Shown one piece after another: positions 7,116 to 13,475 of a DNA stretch of 14,146 nt (positions are counted from its first letter, which is position 1; the number at the start of each line of letters is the position of its first letter). The stretch spans positions 1 to 14,146 of the forward strand of contig DATAWZ010000123.1 of assembly GCA_036266975.1 (NCBI GenBank), read 5' to 3'. Both the position numbers and the translations under genes were made by a program. The notes beneath the pieces are model-generated. The model did no database searches, was not told the origin of the DNA, and worked only from the letters and a program-made list of their open reading frames with translations. This stretch comes from DATAWZ01 sp036266975. GTDB taxonomy: Bacteria; Actinomycetota; Thermoleophilia; Solirubrobacterales; Solirubrobacteraceae.

Positions 7116-7997
7116 ATGCCTCAAAGTCGCCAAAACGCGCAGGTGATCGCGCTCGCCGTACGCCAGCAGGGCGTCGTCGCCGCCTGGCAGTTGCTCGGGC
7201 TCGGGTTCAGCCGCGAGGCGATCAAGCACGGCGTGCGCAGCGGATGGCTGATCCCGGTCCACCGGGGCGTGTACGCAGTCGGGCGGCCGCTCGGGACCTG
7301 GCGTGGTCACGCGATGGCCGCGGTGCTCGCGTGCGGACCGCACGCGCTGCTCAGCCACCGCTCGGCCGGGGCGCTCTGGGAGATCACCCGCCGTGTCGAC
7401 GGGCCGTTCTGCGTGATTGCCCCGAACAACCATGGACGGCCGGGCATCGTCGTGCGTCGCAGTACGACGATGCGCCCGCGGGACGCGGCGCGGCGCTGGA
7501 ACATCCCGGTGACCTCCGTGCCGCGTACGCTGATCGACCTCGCCGACGTGCTCGACGACCGCCAGCTCGAGCGCGCGGTCGGCCAGGCGTACGTTCAGCG
7601 CTTCATCACCGCGCGCGAGCTCGCCGCGGCCCTGGAGGGAATCTGCAACCGCCGCGCGCGCCGGCGACTGATGCGCTTCATCAAGGAGCCCGCGCCGAGT
7701 CGCTCGGCGCTCGAGGACGCGTTCCTGCGCTTCTGCCGGCGCGACGGCCTGCCGCTGCCGCTGATGAACGTGTACGTGCAGGACATCGAGGTCGACGCGT
7801 TCTGGCCGGCGGCGCGGGTCATCGTCGAGCTCGACGGCTACGCCTTCCACGGCGACCGGGTCGCGTTCGAGCGCGACCGCGAGCGACGCGCCGAGCTCGC
7901 CAGCCACGGTTACGTCATCTACGTGATCACCTGGCGGCGACTCCGGGACCAGCCGGCGCTGGAGGCGGAGCGGCTGGGCCGGTTGCTGGCTCGCTAG
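7116..7997 (+). CDS. AbiEi-type winged-helix plus DUF559 (endonuclease-fold) protein, orphan
   Basis: This 293-residue protein has two parts. The N-terminal part (about 8-75) is the AbiEi antitoxin-like winged helix: VRQQGVVAAWQLLGLGFSRE, then VRSGWLIPVHRGVYAVGRP, then ACGPHALLSHRSAGALWEI. The C-terminal part (about 205-290) matches DUF559, a PD-(D/E)XK/Vsr-like nuclease fold: VDAFWPAARVIVELDGYAFHG, then FERDRERRAEL, then YVITWRRLRD. The Asp and Glu of VDAFWP...ELDG would be the metal-binding residues. Such fusions occur in many copies in actinobacterial genomes and are often called type IV toxin-antitoxin proteins. No AbiEii toxin gene is next to it, so an antitoxin role is unproven; a DNA-binding or nuclease role fits the domains. 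I prefer the ATG at 7116 (GGGGTG upstream) to the in-frame TTG at 7104. Its TAG stop is part of the CTAG that opens the inverted repeat doublet. Confidence 0.82.
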   Translation: MPQSRQNAQVIALAVRQQGVVAAWQLLGLGFSREAIKHGVRSGWLIPVHRGVYAVGRPLGTWRGHAMAAVLACGPHALLSHRSAGALWEITRRVDGPFCVIAPNNHGRPGIVVRRSTTMRPRDAARRWNIPVTSVPRTLIDLADVLDDRQLERAVGQAYVQRFITARELAAALEGICNRRARRRLMRFIKEPAPSRSALEDAFLRFCRRDGLPLPLMNVYVQDIEVDAFWPAARVIVELDGYAFHGDRVAFERDRERRAELASHGYVIYVITWRRLRDQPALEAERLGRLLAR

Positions 7998-8059
7998 TGG
8001 TGCCTCCTGTAAATCCGGTCGTCGATTCGCGAGCGAAAATCGAGCATGGCCAGGACGCA

Positions 8060-8090
8060 GGAGCCGGAATAGCAGCGCTATTTCGGCTCC
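8060..8090. terminator. 14-bp hairpin, likely bidirectional terminator
   Basis: GGAGCCGGAATAGC (8060-8073) pairs with GCTATTTCGGCTCC (8077-8090) over 14 bp with a single G-U pair and a three-base AGC loop. It lies between the convergent DUF559 and MFS genes, where a bidirectional terminator is expected. It has no flanking T-tract on either strand. The TAG stop of the MFS frame (8080-8078) is inside the stem. It is also the central structure of the repeat doublet. Confidence 0.55.
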
Positions 8091-9667
8091 CGAGGACGCC
8101 GCCAGGCGAAGATTTGCAGCCGCGAAGCGGGAGCGGATTTGCAGGAGGTGCCACTAGACGGCTCGTTGCGGATCCCGGCGACGCCCGCCAGGCCGCCGAG
8201 GGCGACGAGCACGCCGGCGATCGCCAGGCCGAGGTGGAACGCGCTCAGCGACGCGCCCTGCGCGGCGCGGTCGAGCAGCCGCCGCTGGGCGGCGGGCACG
8301 CCGCCGACCGACGGGCTGCCGAGGGTCAGGTGGCGCGCCTGCACGACCGCCGCCCGGGCGCGGGCGTCGAGCGCATGGCCGGCCAACCGGTGCGTGAGCG
8401 ATGAGGCGAAGTGGGCGGCGACGACCGCCCCGACGGCCGCCGTGCCGAGCAGGCCCGCGATGCGCGCGACGGCGTTGTTGACCGCCGAGCCGATGCCCGC
8501 CTGGCGCTCGGCGATTCCGGCGAGCACCGCGGTGGTGAGCGGCGCCACGGTCATCGAGAGCCCCAAGGCGAACAGCGCGACGGCGGGAAACACCGTCGTC
8601 CAGTAGTGCACGGGCACCCCGATGCGCAGGCACAGCAGCAGGCCGGCCGCGGCGATCAAGGGCCCCGCGCCCATGAACCAGTGCGGTCCGTAGCGCGCGG
8701 CCAGATGGCCGAAGCGGCGGGAGAGCACGAACATCACCACGGTGACCGGCAGGGTCGCCAGGCCCGCGTGCAGCGGCGAGTAGCCGCCGACCTGCTGCAG
8801 GAAGAGCCCCAGGAAGAAGAACAGGATCGACAGGCCGCCGTACATGAGCAGGGTCTCGACGTTGCCGACGCTGAAATTGCGCACGCGAAAGAGCGACAGC
8901 GGCAGCATCGGCTCCGGCGTGCGGGACTCGCGCCAGATGAACGCGGCGAGCAGGGCCGCCCCGGCGAGCAGGGGCACGAGCACGCCGGCGCTGCTCCACC
9001 CCAGGCGCGGCTGCTCGATCAGTGCGAACACCGGGCCGGCGAGGCCGAGCGCGGCCAGCGCGGCGCCGATGCCGTCGATCGCCGGGCGCCGGTCCTGGCC
9101 GCCGGCCAGCGGCTGGGCGACCGCGAGGCGGATCAGCCCCAGGCACACGAGGACGACCGGCAGGTTGATCAGGAAGATCGTCCGCCAGCTGGCGATCGCG
9201 AGCAGCTCGCCGCCGGCGAGCGGGCCGATAACGGTGGCGATCCCACCCCACGCGGTCCACGTGCCGATCGCCGCGCCGCGCTCCTCCTTGGGGAACGTGG
9301 CCACGATGACCGCGAGCGAGGAGGGAGTGAGCAGCGCGCTGGCCACGCCCTGCAGCGCGCGGAAGGCGACCAGCGTGCCGATGGTCGGCGCAATCGCGCA
9401 CAGCAGCGAGGTCAGGCCGAAGCCGGCGACGCCGAGGCTGAACACACGCCGCTCGCCGAACAGATCGCCGAGCGAGCCGCCGAGCAGGATCAGGGAGCCG
9501 AGCGTGAGCAGATAGGCGCCGGCGACCCACTGCTGGGCGGCCAGACCGCCGCCGAGATGGCGCTGGATCGTGGGCAGCGCGACATTGACGACCGTCGAGT
9601 CGAGCATCGCGATGCCGGTGCCCAGGATGCAGGCGACGAGCGTGATGGTGCGGTGCCGGTTGGCCAT
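8078..9667 (-). CDS. MFS multidrug exporter, DHA2 (EmrB/QacA-like) type
   Basis: This 529-residue protein has about 12-14 hydrophobic segments and DHA2-type signatures. These are MLDSTVVNVALPTIQ in the first helix (residues 21-35), a motif A variant GGSLGDLFGERR (63-74), and IGPLAGGELLAIASWRTIFLINLP (motif C plus the loop typical of drug:H+ antiporters). Family members expel lipophilic drugs or metabolites using the proton gradient. The ATG at 9667 gives the usual N-terminus. The frame stays open further upstream, but that part overlaps the divergent gene and is not protein-like. There is no Shine-Dalgarno; TACCGT lies 8 bases before the ATG, so a leaderless transcript is possible. The last ~26 residues (SSGTSCKSAPASRLQIFAWR and the final RPREPK) are encoded by the repeat doublet and are not part of the exporter fold. 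Confidence 0.9.
   Translation of the reverse strand: MANRHRTITLVACILGTGIAMLDSTVVNVALPTIQRHLGGGLAAQQWVAGAYLLTLGSLILLGGSLGDLFGERRVFSLGVAGFGLTSLLCAIAPTIGTLVAFRALQGVASALLTPSSLAVIVATFPKEERGAAIGTWTAWGGIATVIGPLAGGELLAIASWRTIFLINLPVVLVCLGLIRLAVAQPLAGGQDRRPAIDGIGAALAALGLAGPVFALIEQPRLGWSSAGVLVPLLAGAALLAAFIWRESRTPEPMLPLSLFRVRNFSVGNVETLLMYGGLSILFFFLGLFLQQVGGYSPLHAGLATLPVTVVMFVLSRRFGHLAARYGPHWFMGAGPLIAAAGLLLCLRIGVPVHYWTTVFPAVALFALGLSMTVAPLTTAVLAGIAERQAGIGSAVNNAVARIAGLLGTAAVGAVVAAHFASSLTHRLAGHALDARARAAVVQARHLTLGSPSVGGVPAAQRRLLDRAAQGASLSAFHLGLAIAGVLVALGGLAGVAGIRNEPSSGTSCKSAPASRLQIFAWRRPREPK
8100..8157 (+). repeat. 58-bp REP-like dispersed repeat, copy 2 (right half of the doublet)
   Basis: This is an exact 58-bp copy of 1551-1608, in the same orientation, with the two GATTTGCAG 9-mers, the CCGC-GAA-GCGG hairpin and the terminal GCCACTAG. 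Unlike copy 1 it is read through by a gene: on the minus strand it encodes SSGTSCKSAPASRLQIFAWR near the end of the MFS exporter. Confidence 0.9.
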
Positions 9668-9701
9668 ATTCGGGCACGGTACGCGTTGGTAGGGTCTGGG
9701 C
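9668..9701. promoter_or_regulatory. 34-bp divergent spacer with opposed -10-like boxes
   Basis: Only 34 bases separate the MFS ATG (minus) from the GTG of the hydrolase (plus). TACCGT on the minus strand (9681-9676) ends 8 bases before the MFS ATG. TAGGGT on the plus strand (9690-9695) ends 6 bases before the GTG at 9702. Both fit TANNNT at the distance expected for leaderless transcripts. Neither has a good -35 box or a ribosome binding site. The assignment rests on position and short motifs only. Confidence 0.35.
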
Positions 9702-10779
9702 GTGGTGCCGGGAGGGTCACTGCTCGATCCACGCCGGACGCTCGAACGGCGGCGGCGGGCGGTCGCCAACCTCTTCGACTTCCTGGTCAAGGACGGCGTG
9801 GCCGATACGCGTCGCACCCCTCCGACGTCATCGCCGAGGCGCCCAAGTGGACGCTGCGCCGCTATCAGCGAACCGGCGCGACGCGCGGTCTGCCGATCCT
9901 GCTCGTCCCGCCGCTCGGCGCCCAGGCGGCCTGCTTTGACCTGCGGCGCGGGTGCTCGCTGGCCGAGCACCTCGTCGAGCGGGGACGGCCGACGTACCTG
10001 GTCGGCTACGACGACGTCTCGATCGGCGACCGCGGGCTCGAGCTCCGGCTCAACGAGGTGATTCCCGGTGCGGTCGAGCGCGCGTCCGAGGACGCCGGCG
10101 GCAAGCCGGTCCAGCTCGTGGCTGGTGCATGGGCGGCCTGTTCTCGATCGGCACCGCCGCCGTGCACAACGAGCCGGCGATCAACGCGGTGGCGATGGTG
10201 GCCAGTCCGTTCGACACCAGCCAGAACCCGCTCGTGCGGCCGGTGCAGCTCGCGGGCCGGGTGACCGGCGGGCGGCTGGTGGGCACCGCCGCGCGCGTCG
10301 TCGGCGGGCTGCCCGGGCCGGTGGTCAGCGCGAGCTTCAAGCTCACCGCGCTGCCGACCTACATCAACAAGCCGATGACGGCGTGGTCGCGGCGCGACGA
10401 CCGCGAGTCTCTCGCCCACGTCGAGGCGGTCGACGTTCTGATGAACAACATGGTCGCCTACCCGGGGCGGGCGAGCATCCAGGTCTGGCAGCAGCTCGTC
10501 GTGCGCAACGAGCTCGCCACCGGCCGAGTGCACGGTCCCACGCGCGTGCTCGATCTCGCCGACGTGCGCGTGCCGGTCATGAACATCGCGGGCACGAGCG
10601 ACGTGCTCGTGACGGTCCCGATGGCCGATCACGTCGGCCTGCTCGCCAACGCCCCGCAGGTGCGTCTGCAGACCGCGCCCGGCGGGTATCTCGGCGTGCG
10701 CACCGGCCGTTCGGCGGCGATGACGACGTGGCCGCTGATCGAGGAGTTCCTCGACGCGCACCAGCCGGCGGCGGTCTGA
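9702..10779 (+). pseudogene. PhaC-like alpha/beta hydrolase, broken by two one-base frameshifts
   Basis: Three frames must be joined to read one protein of about 358 residues. The first runs from GTG 9702 (LLDPRRTLERRRRAVANLFDF) to about 9800. The second runs from there (RYASHPSDVIAEAPKWTLRRY, then PILLVPPLGAQAACFDLRRG) to 10120. The third (GLFSIGTAAVHNEPAINAVAM onward) ends at the TGA 10777-10779. Both shifts equal the loss of one base. Adding one G at 10120-10121 restores V-G-W-C-M-G-G, the Cys-nucleophile elbow of the PhaC/poly-hydroxyalkanoate-synthase-like family. Adding one G at 9800-9801 joins the first two segments. The later part has NIAGTSDVL with the probable acid, and GGYLGVRTG where I expect the catalytic His in relatives. 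It may be a true pseudogene or carry sequencing errors. The longest unbroken stretch (9952-10779) has a spurious first ~58 residues. Confidence 0.75.
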
Positions 10780-10787
10780 GCTCAGAC
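10774..10787. other. 14-bp perfect palindrome spanning two convergent stop codons
   Basis: GTCTGAGCTCAGAC reads the same on both strands. It contains the TGA of the hydrolase (10777-10779) and, on the other strand, the TGA of the dioxygenase-like gene (10784-10782). Each coding sequence ends Val-stop as GTC TGA. Only two bases separate the stops. With no loop it is unlikely to act as a normal terminator. Confidence 0.6.
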
Positions 10788-11288
10788 GGTCGCGAGCGGC
10801 CGCAGCTCCTCAGCCGCGCCCTGGACGTGTCGCACGAGCGTCCCGTCGGCGTCGACGGCGTACGCGCCCATCCGGCGCAGCGGCGGGGAGTAGACGTGGA
10901 TGGTGACCGCCGGTCCGCCGCCGGCATGGCGGACGCGATGGATGTCCGAGGCGGAGAAGTGGAAGCTGTTGCCCGCGCCGAAGGTGCGCCCGCGCGGGCT
11001 CCCGCCGAGCACCAGGCGCTCCTCGCGCACGCGTCCGGCGACGACCGCCACCGCCCCGGCGGAGATGTCGTGGTCGTGAAAGCCGGTGTCGTGGTCGCGC
11101 ATCCAGCAGATCAGCCAGGCGCTGACGTGCGGGCGGTCGAGCAGCTCGTGGTAGATGCGCTGTCCGGGCTCGTGGCGGACCAGGCTCGCCCAGGCGCCCT
11201 CGCGGCGCGCGAGCTCGCGGGCCACCACCTCGAGCGCCGGCCCGTAGAGCACCTGGTCCGGCAGCGCCAGCTCATCCGGGCCGATCAT
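10782..11288 (-). CDS. Cysteine dioxygenase-family cupin
   Basis: This 168-residue protein has the CDO-type cupin signature: CWMRDHDTGFHDHDISAGAV with His71 and His73 as iron ligands, a GRVREE stretch, then SASDIHRVRHAG with His117 as the likely third ligand, and the family hallmark TIHVYSPPL with Tyr133. Cysteine dioxygenases oxidise the thiol of cysteine (or related thiols such as 3-mercaptopropionate) to a sulfinate using O2 and Fe(II). The exact substrate cannot be read from sequence. The ATG (11288-11286) overlaps the TGA of the upstream amidohydrolase as ATGA, so translation is probably coupled and both products likely serve one pathway. The gene is convergent with the broken PhaC-like gene, the stops being two bases apart. 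Confidence 0.87.
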   Translation of the reverse strand: MIGPDELALPDQVLYGPALEVVARELARREGAWASLVRHEPGQRIYHELLDRPHVSAWLICWMRDHDTGFHDHDISAGAVAVVAGRVREERLVLGGSPRGRTFGAGNSFHFSASDIHRVRHAGGGPAVTIHVYSPPLRRMGAYAVDADGTLVRHVQGAAEELRPLATV

Positions 11289-12226
11289 CGGGCCGCCTCG
11301 AGCGGGACGCGCGACTCGATGAGCCCCGCCGAGCGCTCGGCGAGCGCGTCGCGGCCCAGCGGACCCTCCCGCGGCCGCACCGACGGCTCGGCGACCGGGC
11401 GGTCCGAGCCGTAGAGCAGCTGCTCGGCGCCGACGATGCCGGCCAGCGCGATCAGGGCGGCCTCGCCGTGGGAGGAGCTCTCGTAGAAGGTGAGCGGGTC
11501 GGCGTCGAGCGAGGGCCCTCCACGCGAGGTCAGCCGCTCGGCGAGCAGCGGCGCCCCACCGGCGAGCGCGGCGAAGACGACGCGCAGCCGCGGGTGCGCG
11601 CGCCGACCGACGGCGACGAAGGCGAGCCAGGACGCCTGCAGCTCGGCGACGTAGCCGGTCAGCGCCGGCCACCACAGCGGATCGCCCAGCCGCGCCTCGC
11701 GCGGTGGCGGCGACCACGGCGACGGCCCGGGATGCACGAGCAGCGGCGCCTCGCGCTGCTCCAGGCGCGCCAGCACGGGCGCCATGCAGGCGACGCCCTC
11801 GACCGAGGCCAGCGCGCCCGCCGGGAGGCTCACCCCGACCGCGCCCCGCTCGAGCACTCCGTCGACCTCCTCGGCGGCGGGCGGGTTCAGCGCCACGGCC
11901 CCCCACCAGCGAAAGCCCTCGCGCAGATCGCGAACGCCGGCCTCGTAGGCGGCGAGCAGCGGCTCGGCCTCCTCGCGCTCGAGCGCCTCGATGCCCAGCG
12001 GGCTCGAGAGCGCGATCACCGCCTGCTCGACGCCGTCGTGATCGAGCAACGCGGCGCGGCGGCCGGGCGCCTCGCCGGCGAGCTCGATCGCGTAAGGGCG
12101 CTCGCCGGCCAGGTGCAGGATCGGTACGTCGCGCTCGACGCGAACCAGAGGCAGGTGCCGGCGGGCGGCGAGAGCCTCGATCAGCGGTGCAGTCCAGAGG
12201 TGCTGGTGCAGGTCGACGCGAAGCAT
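11285..12226 (-). CDS. Amidohydrolase-family (Amidohydro_2, ACMSD-like) metalloenzyme
   Basis: This 313-residue protein starts MLRVDLHQHLW, with the metal-binding H-x-H at residues 7 and 9. It continues with APLLVHPGPSPWSPP (His of strand 5) and LRVVFAALAGGAPLLAERL, and ends its barrel with LLYGSDRPV, whose Asp is the usual last metal ligand. This is the TIM-barrel Amidohydro_2 pattern (decarboxylases and hydrolases such as ACMSD). The reaction is not predictable. GTG 12253 and ATG 12235 are also in frame. I choose ATG 12226 because a promoter with -10 AATAAT ends exactly 7 bases before it, giving a leaderless transcript, and because the metal site then falls at the normal place. No ribosome binding site precedes any of the three starts. 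It is the first gene of a two-gene unit with the dioxygenase-like cupin. Confidence 0.8.
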   Translation of the reverse strand: MLRVDLHQHLWTAPLIEALAARRHLPLVRVERDVPILHLAGERPYAIELAGEAPGRRAALLDHDGVEQAVIALSSPLGIEALEREEAEPLLAAYEAGVRDLREGFRWWGAVALNPPAAEEVDGVLERGAVGVSLPAGALASVEGVACMAPVLARLEQREAPLLVHPGPSPWSPPPREARLGDPLWWPALTGYVAELQASWLAFVAVGRRAHPRLRVVFAALAGGAPLLAERLTSRGGPSLDADPLTFYESSSHGEAALIALAGIVGAEQLLYGSDRPVAEPSVRPREGPLGRDALAERSAGLIESRVPLEAAR

Positions 12227-12229
12227 GGC

Positions 12230-12262
12230 TTGCATTATTGCAAAGCTGATCACTTTTGTGAG
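12230..12262 (-). promoter_or_regulatory. Leaderless promoter of the amidohydrolase unit with overlapping operator candidate
   Basis: On the minus strand CTCACA (12262-12257, 4 of 6 to TTGACA), a 17-base spacer and AATAAT (12239-12234) form a promoter. Seven bases later comes the ATG at 12226. The -10 box lies inside a perfect inverted repeat, TTGCA-TTAT-TGCAA (12230-12243), which would let a bound repressor block RNA polymerase. The repeat resembles TTGC/GCAA sites bound by some MarR- or TetR-type repressors; no specific regulator can be named. Confidence 0.5.
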
Positions 12263-12280
12263 CTTTTAGGGAGAACTACA

Positions 12281-12313
12281 GCCCGGTGGCGCCCCTGGCC
12301 GGCGCCACCGGGC
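12281..12313 (-). terminator. Terminator hairpin after the secreted Ser/Gly-rich gene
   Basis: GCCCGGTGGCGCC (12281-12293) pairs perfectly with GGCGCCACCGGGC (12301-12313) over 13 bp around a seven-base loop. On the minus strand it starts 17 bases after the stop of the secreted-protein gene and is followed by TGTAGTTCT, a weak T-rich tail. It separates that gene from the promoter of the amidohydrolase unit. Confidence 0.65.
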
Positions 12314-12329
12314 CCTTGCCGTCCGTGGC

Positions 12330-13466
12330 TCAGATCAGCGAGAAGATCCCGCCAAGACCACCGAAACCGGTGCTCCCACCGGTCGAGCCCAGACCCGACA
12401 GACCGCTCAGCCCAGGGATGGAGCCGAACAGGTTCGAGAGCAGTCCCTCGAGCCCGCTCAGGGGGCCGGTCGCCGTGGATCCGGTGCTGCCCGAGCTGCC
12501 GCCGGTCGAGCTCGAAGAGCCACCGAGGCCGCCCAGATCGCCGGTCAGCGAGCTGAACTCATCGCCGATGATCGACATGATCCCGGAGATCCACTGGCCC
12601 ACTCCGGGCAGGGACGAGACCGGGGTGCTGCCGGTCGTGGTTGAGCTGCCGGCCGAGCTCGAGCCCGAGCCCGTGCTGCTGGCGTTGGCCGGGCAGTTGC
12701 CGATGCCGCTGAGCGACTGCTCGATCTGCTGCAGCTCGGTGGGCAGCCCGCTGAGCAGGCTCTCCAGCTGCGTGCCGATGCCGCCCGGGAGCTGCGAGAT
12801 CATCGACTCGAGCTCGGTCGGCAGCGACTGGATCATGCTCGTCGCGGCGCCGAGCGCCTCGGTGATGAACGCATCGGCCATGCAGGCGATGTTGCTGGCG
12901 CCGAGGGTCTGCGCCAGCTGGCTGGCCTCGCCCAGAAGCGCAGTCGAACCCTGCGTGACCGAGTCGACGCCCTGCGTCTGGCTGCCGGTCGGGAGCTGGC
13001 CCAGCAGCTGCTCGAGCAGCCCCAGCGCCGTCCCCTGGCCCGCGGTGGCCTCGGCCACGGCCTGCGAGATCAACGTCTGGATCTCGGTCGTGGCGTTGCC
13101 CAGGATGCCGGTCAGGTCGCTGGCCTCCGAGCCGTCCTGTCCCGCCACGGTCGAGAGCGCGCTCTCGGCCAGGCTGCGCCCGGGCTTGGTGTGAGCGCCG
13201 CGCACCACGTGGGCAGCCGCGCTGTCGGCCGCGTTGGTGGCCGCGCGGAGCGCGTCGAGCTGGTTGATGATGGTCTTGCTGGACGCGTTGCCGCGCACGT
13301 CCTTCAGGACGTGATGCAGCGCGTTGTCGGCCTTCTTGACGTGGCTCGACACCGAGTGGTCGGTCGTGGCCGCGCTGGCCGTGCCGGCGGCGATGAGCAG
13401 CGCGCCCGAGGACGCGGCGAGCGCCGCCCCGAGTCGCCGCGAACGAGATCCCTGCCTCTGTGACAT
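12330..13466 (-). CDS. Secreted Ser/Gly/Leu-rich protein of unknown function, under a c-di-GMP riboswitch
   Basis: This 378-residue protein starts with a clear Sec-type signal peptide. It has a basic n-region (RQGSRSRR), a hydrophobic core (LGAALAASSGALLIAAG) and probable cleavage after TASA at residue 32. The mature part begins with a helical, charged region (HVKKADNALHHVLKDVRG). It continues with long Leu/Gln-rich amphipathic helices (LLEQLLGQLP, LESMISQLP, LESLLSGLPTELQQIEQSL). It ends with Ser/Gly/Thr-rich linkers and GL-rich repeats (SGLSGLGSTGGSTGFGGLGG). Only two Cys are present (NIACMAD and GNCPAN), which may form a disulfide. There is no LPXTG motif or C-terminal membrane anchor. I recognise no family. 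The ATG at 13466 has AGGAGG 10 bases upstream. Control by a c-di-GMP riboswitch suggests a surface, matrix, adhesion or motility-related role, by inference. Confidence 0.85.
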   Translation of the reverse strand: MSQRQGSRSRRLGAALAASSGALLIAAGTASAATTDHSVSSHVKKADNALHHVLKDVRGNASSKTIINQLDALRAATNAADSAAAHVVRGAHTKPGRSLAESALSTVAGQDGSEASDLTGILGNATTEIQTLISQAVAEATAGQGTALGLLEQLLGQLPTGSQTQGVDSVTQGSTALLGEASQLAQTLGASNIACMADAFITEALGAATSMIQSLPTELESMISQLPGGIGTQLESLLSGLPTELQQIEQSLSGIGNCPANASSTGSGSSSAGSSTTTGSTPVSSLPGVGQWISGIMSIIGDEFSSLTGDLGGLGGSSSSTGGSSGSTGSTATGPLSGLEGLLSNLFGSIPGLSGLSGLGSTGGSTGFGGLGGIFSLI

Positions 13467-13475
13467 GTCTTTGTT

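Larger units (their letters stand above)
7994..8157. repeat. 164-bp inverted REP-like doublet (REPIN-like) between convergent genes
   Basis: The two ends are inverted repeats. The left end, CTAGTGGTGCCTCCTGTAAA and onward (7994-8017), matches the reverse complement of the right end (8134-8157) at 21 of 24 positions. Weaker similarity continues inward for about 25 more bases: GATTT, CGCGAA and CGGATTT occur in the same order. The left half is thus a diverged inverted copy of the 58-bp repeat that forms the exact right half (8100-8157). Between them lie two hairpins: 8022-8043 (TCGATTCGC with GCG..AATCGA) and 8060-8090. Two inverted repeat units around a short structured spacer is the layout of REPINs. 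No transposase is visible in the window. CTAG bounds both ends. Confidence 0.75.

Noticed and set aside
5892..7907. A 671-codon open frame antisense to the channel and DUF559 genes
   Set aside because: It spans two clearly recognisable plus-strand genes, its composition is Arg/Glu/Gln/Pro/His-biased, and it has no domain.
9668..9970. A 101-codon upstream extension of the MFS exporter
   Set aside because: It overlaps the divergent hydrolase, has no transporter-like sequence, and the family N-terminus begins at the ATG at 9667.
8411..10264. A 617-codon plus-strand open frame across the MFS gene into the hydrolase
   Set aside because: Only its last part (from about 9800 to 10120) encodes recognisable protein, namely the middle segment of the frameshifted PhaC-like gene; the rest is antisense to the exporter.
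12235..12253. GTG 12253 or ATG 12235 as start of the amidohydrolase
   Set aside because: Both would place the coding region over the predicted -10 box and operator, and neither has a ribosome binding site; ATG 12226 fits a leaderless start.
12286..13194. Plus-strand open frame opposite the secreted protein gene
   Set aside because: The opposite strand has a signal peptide, ribosome binding site, riboswitch and terminator; the plus frame is its Pro/Ser-rich complement.
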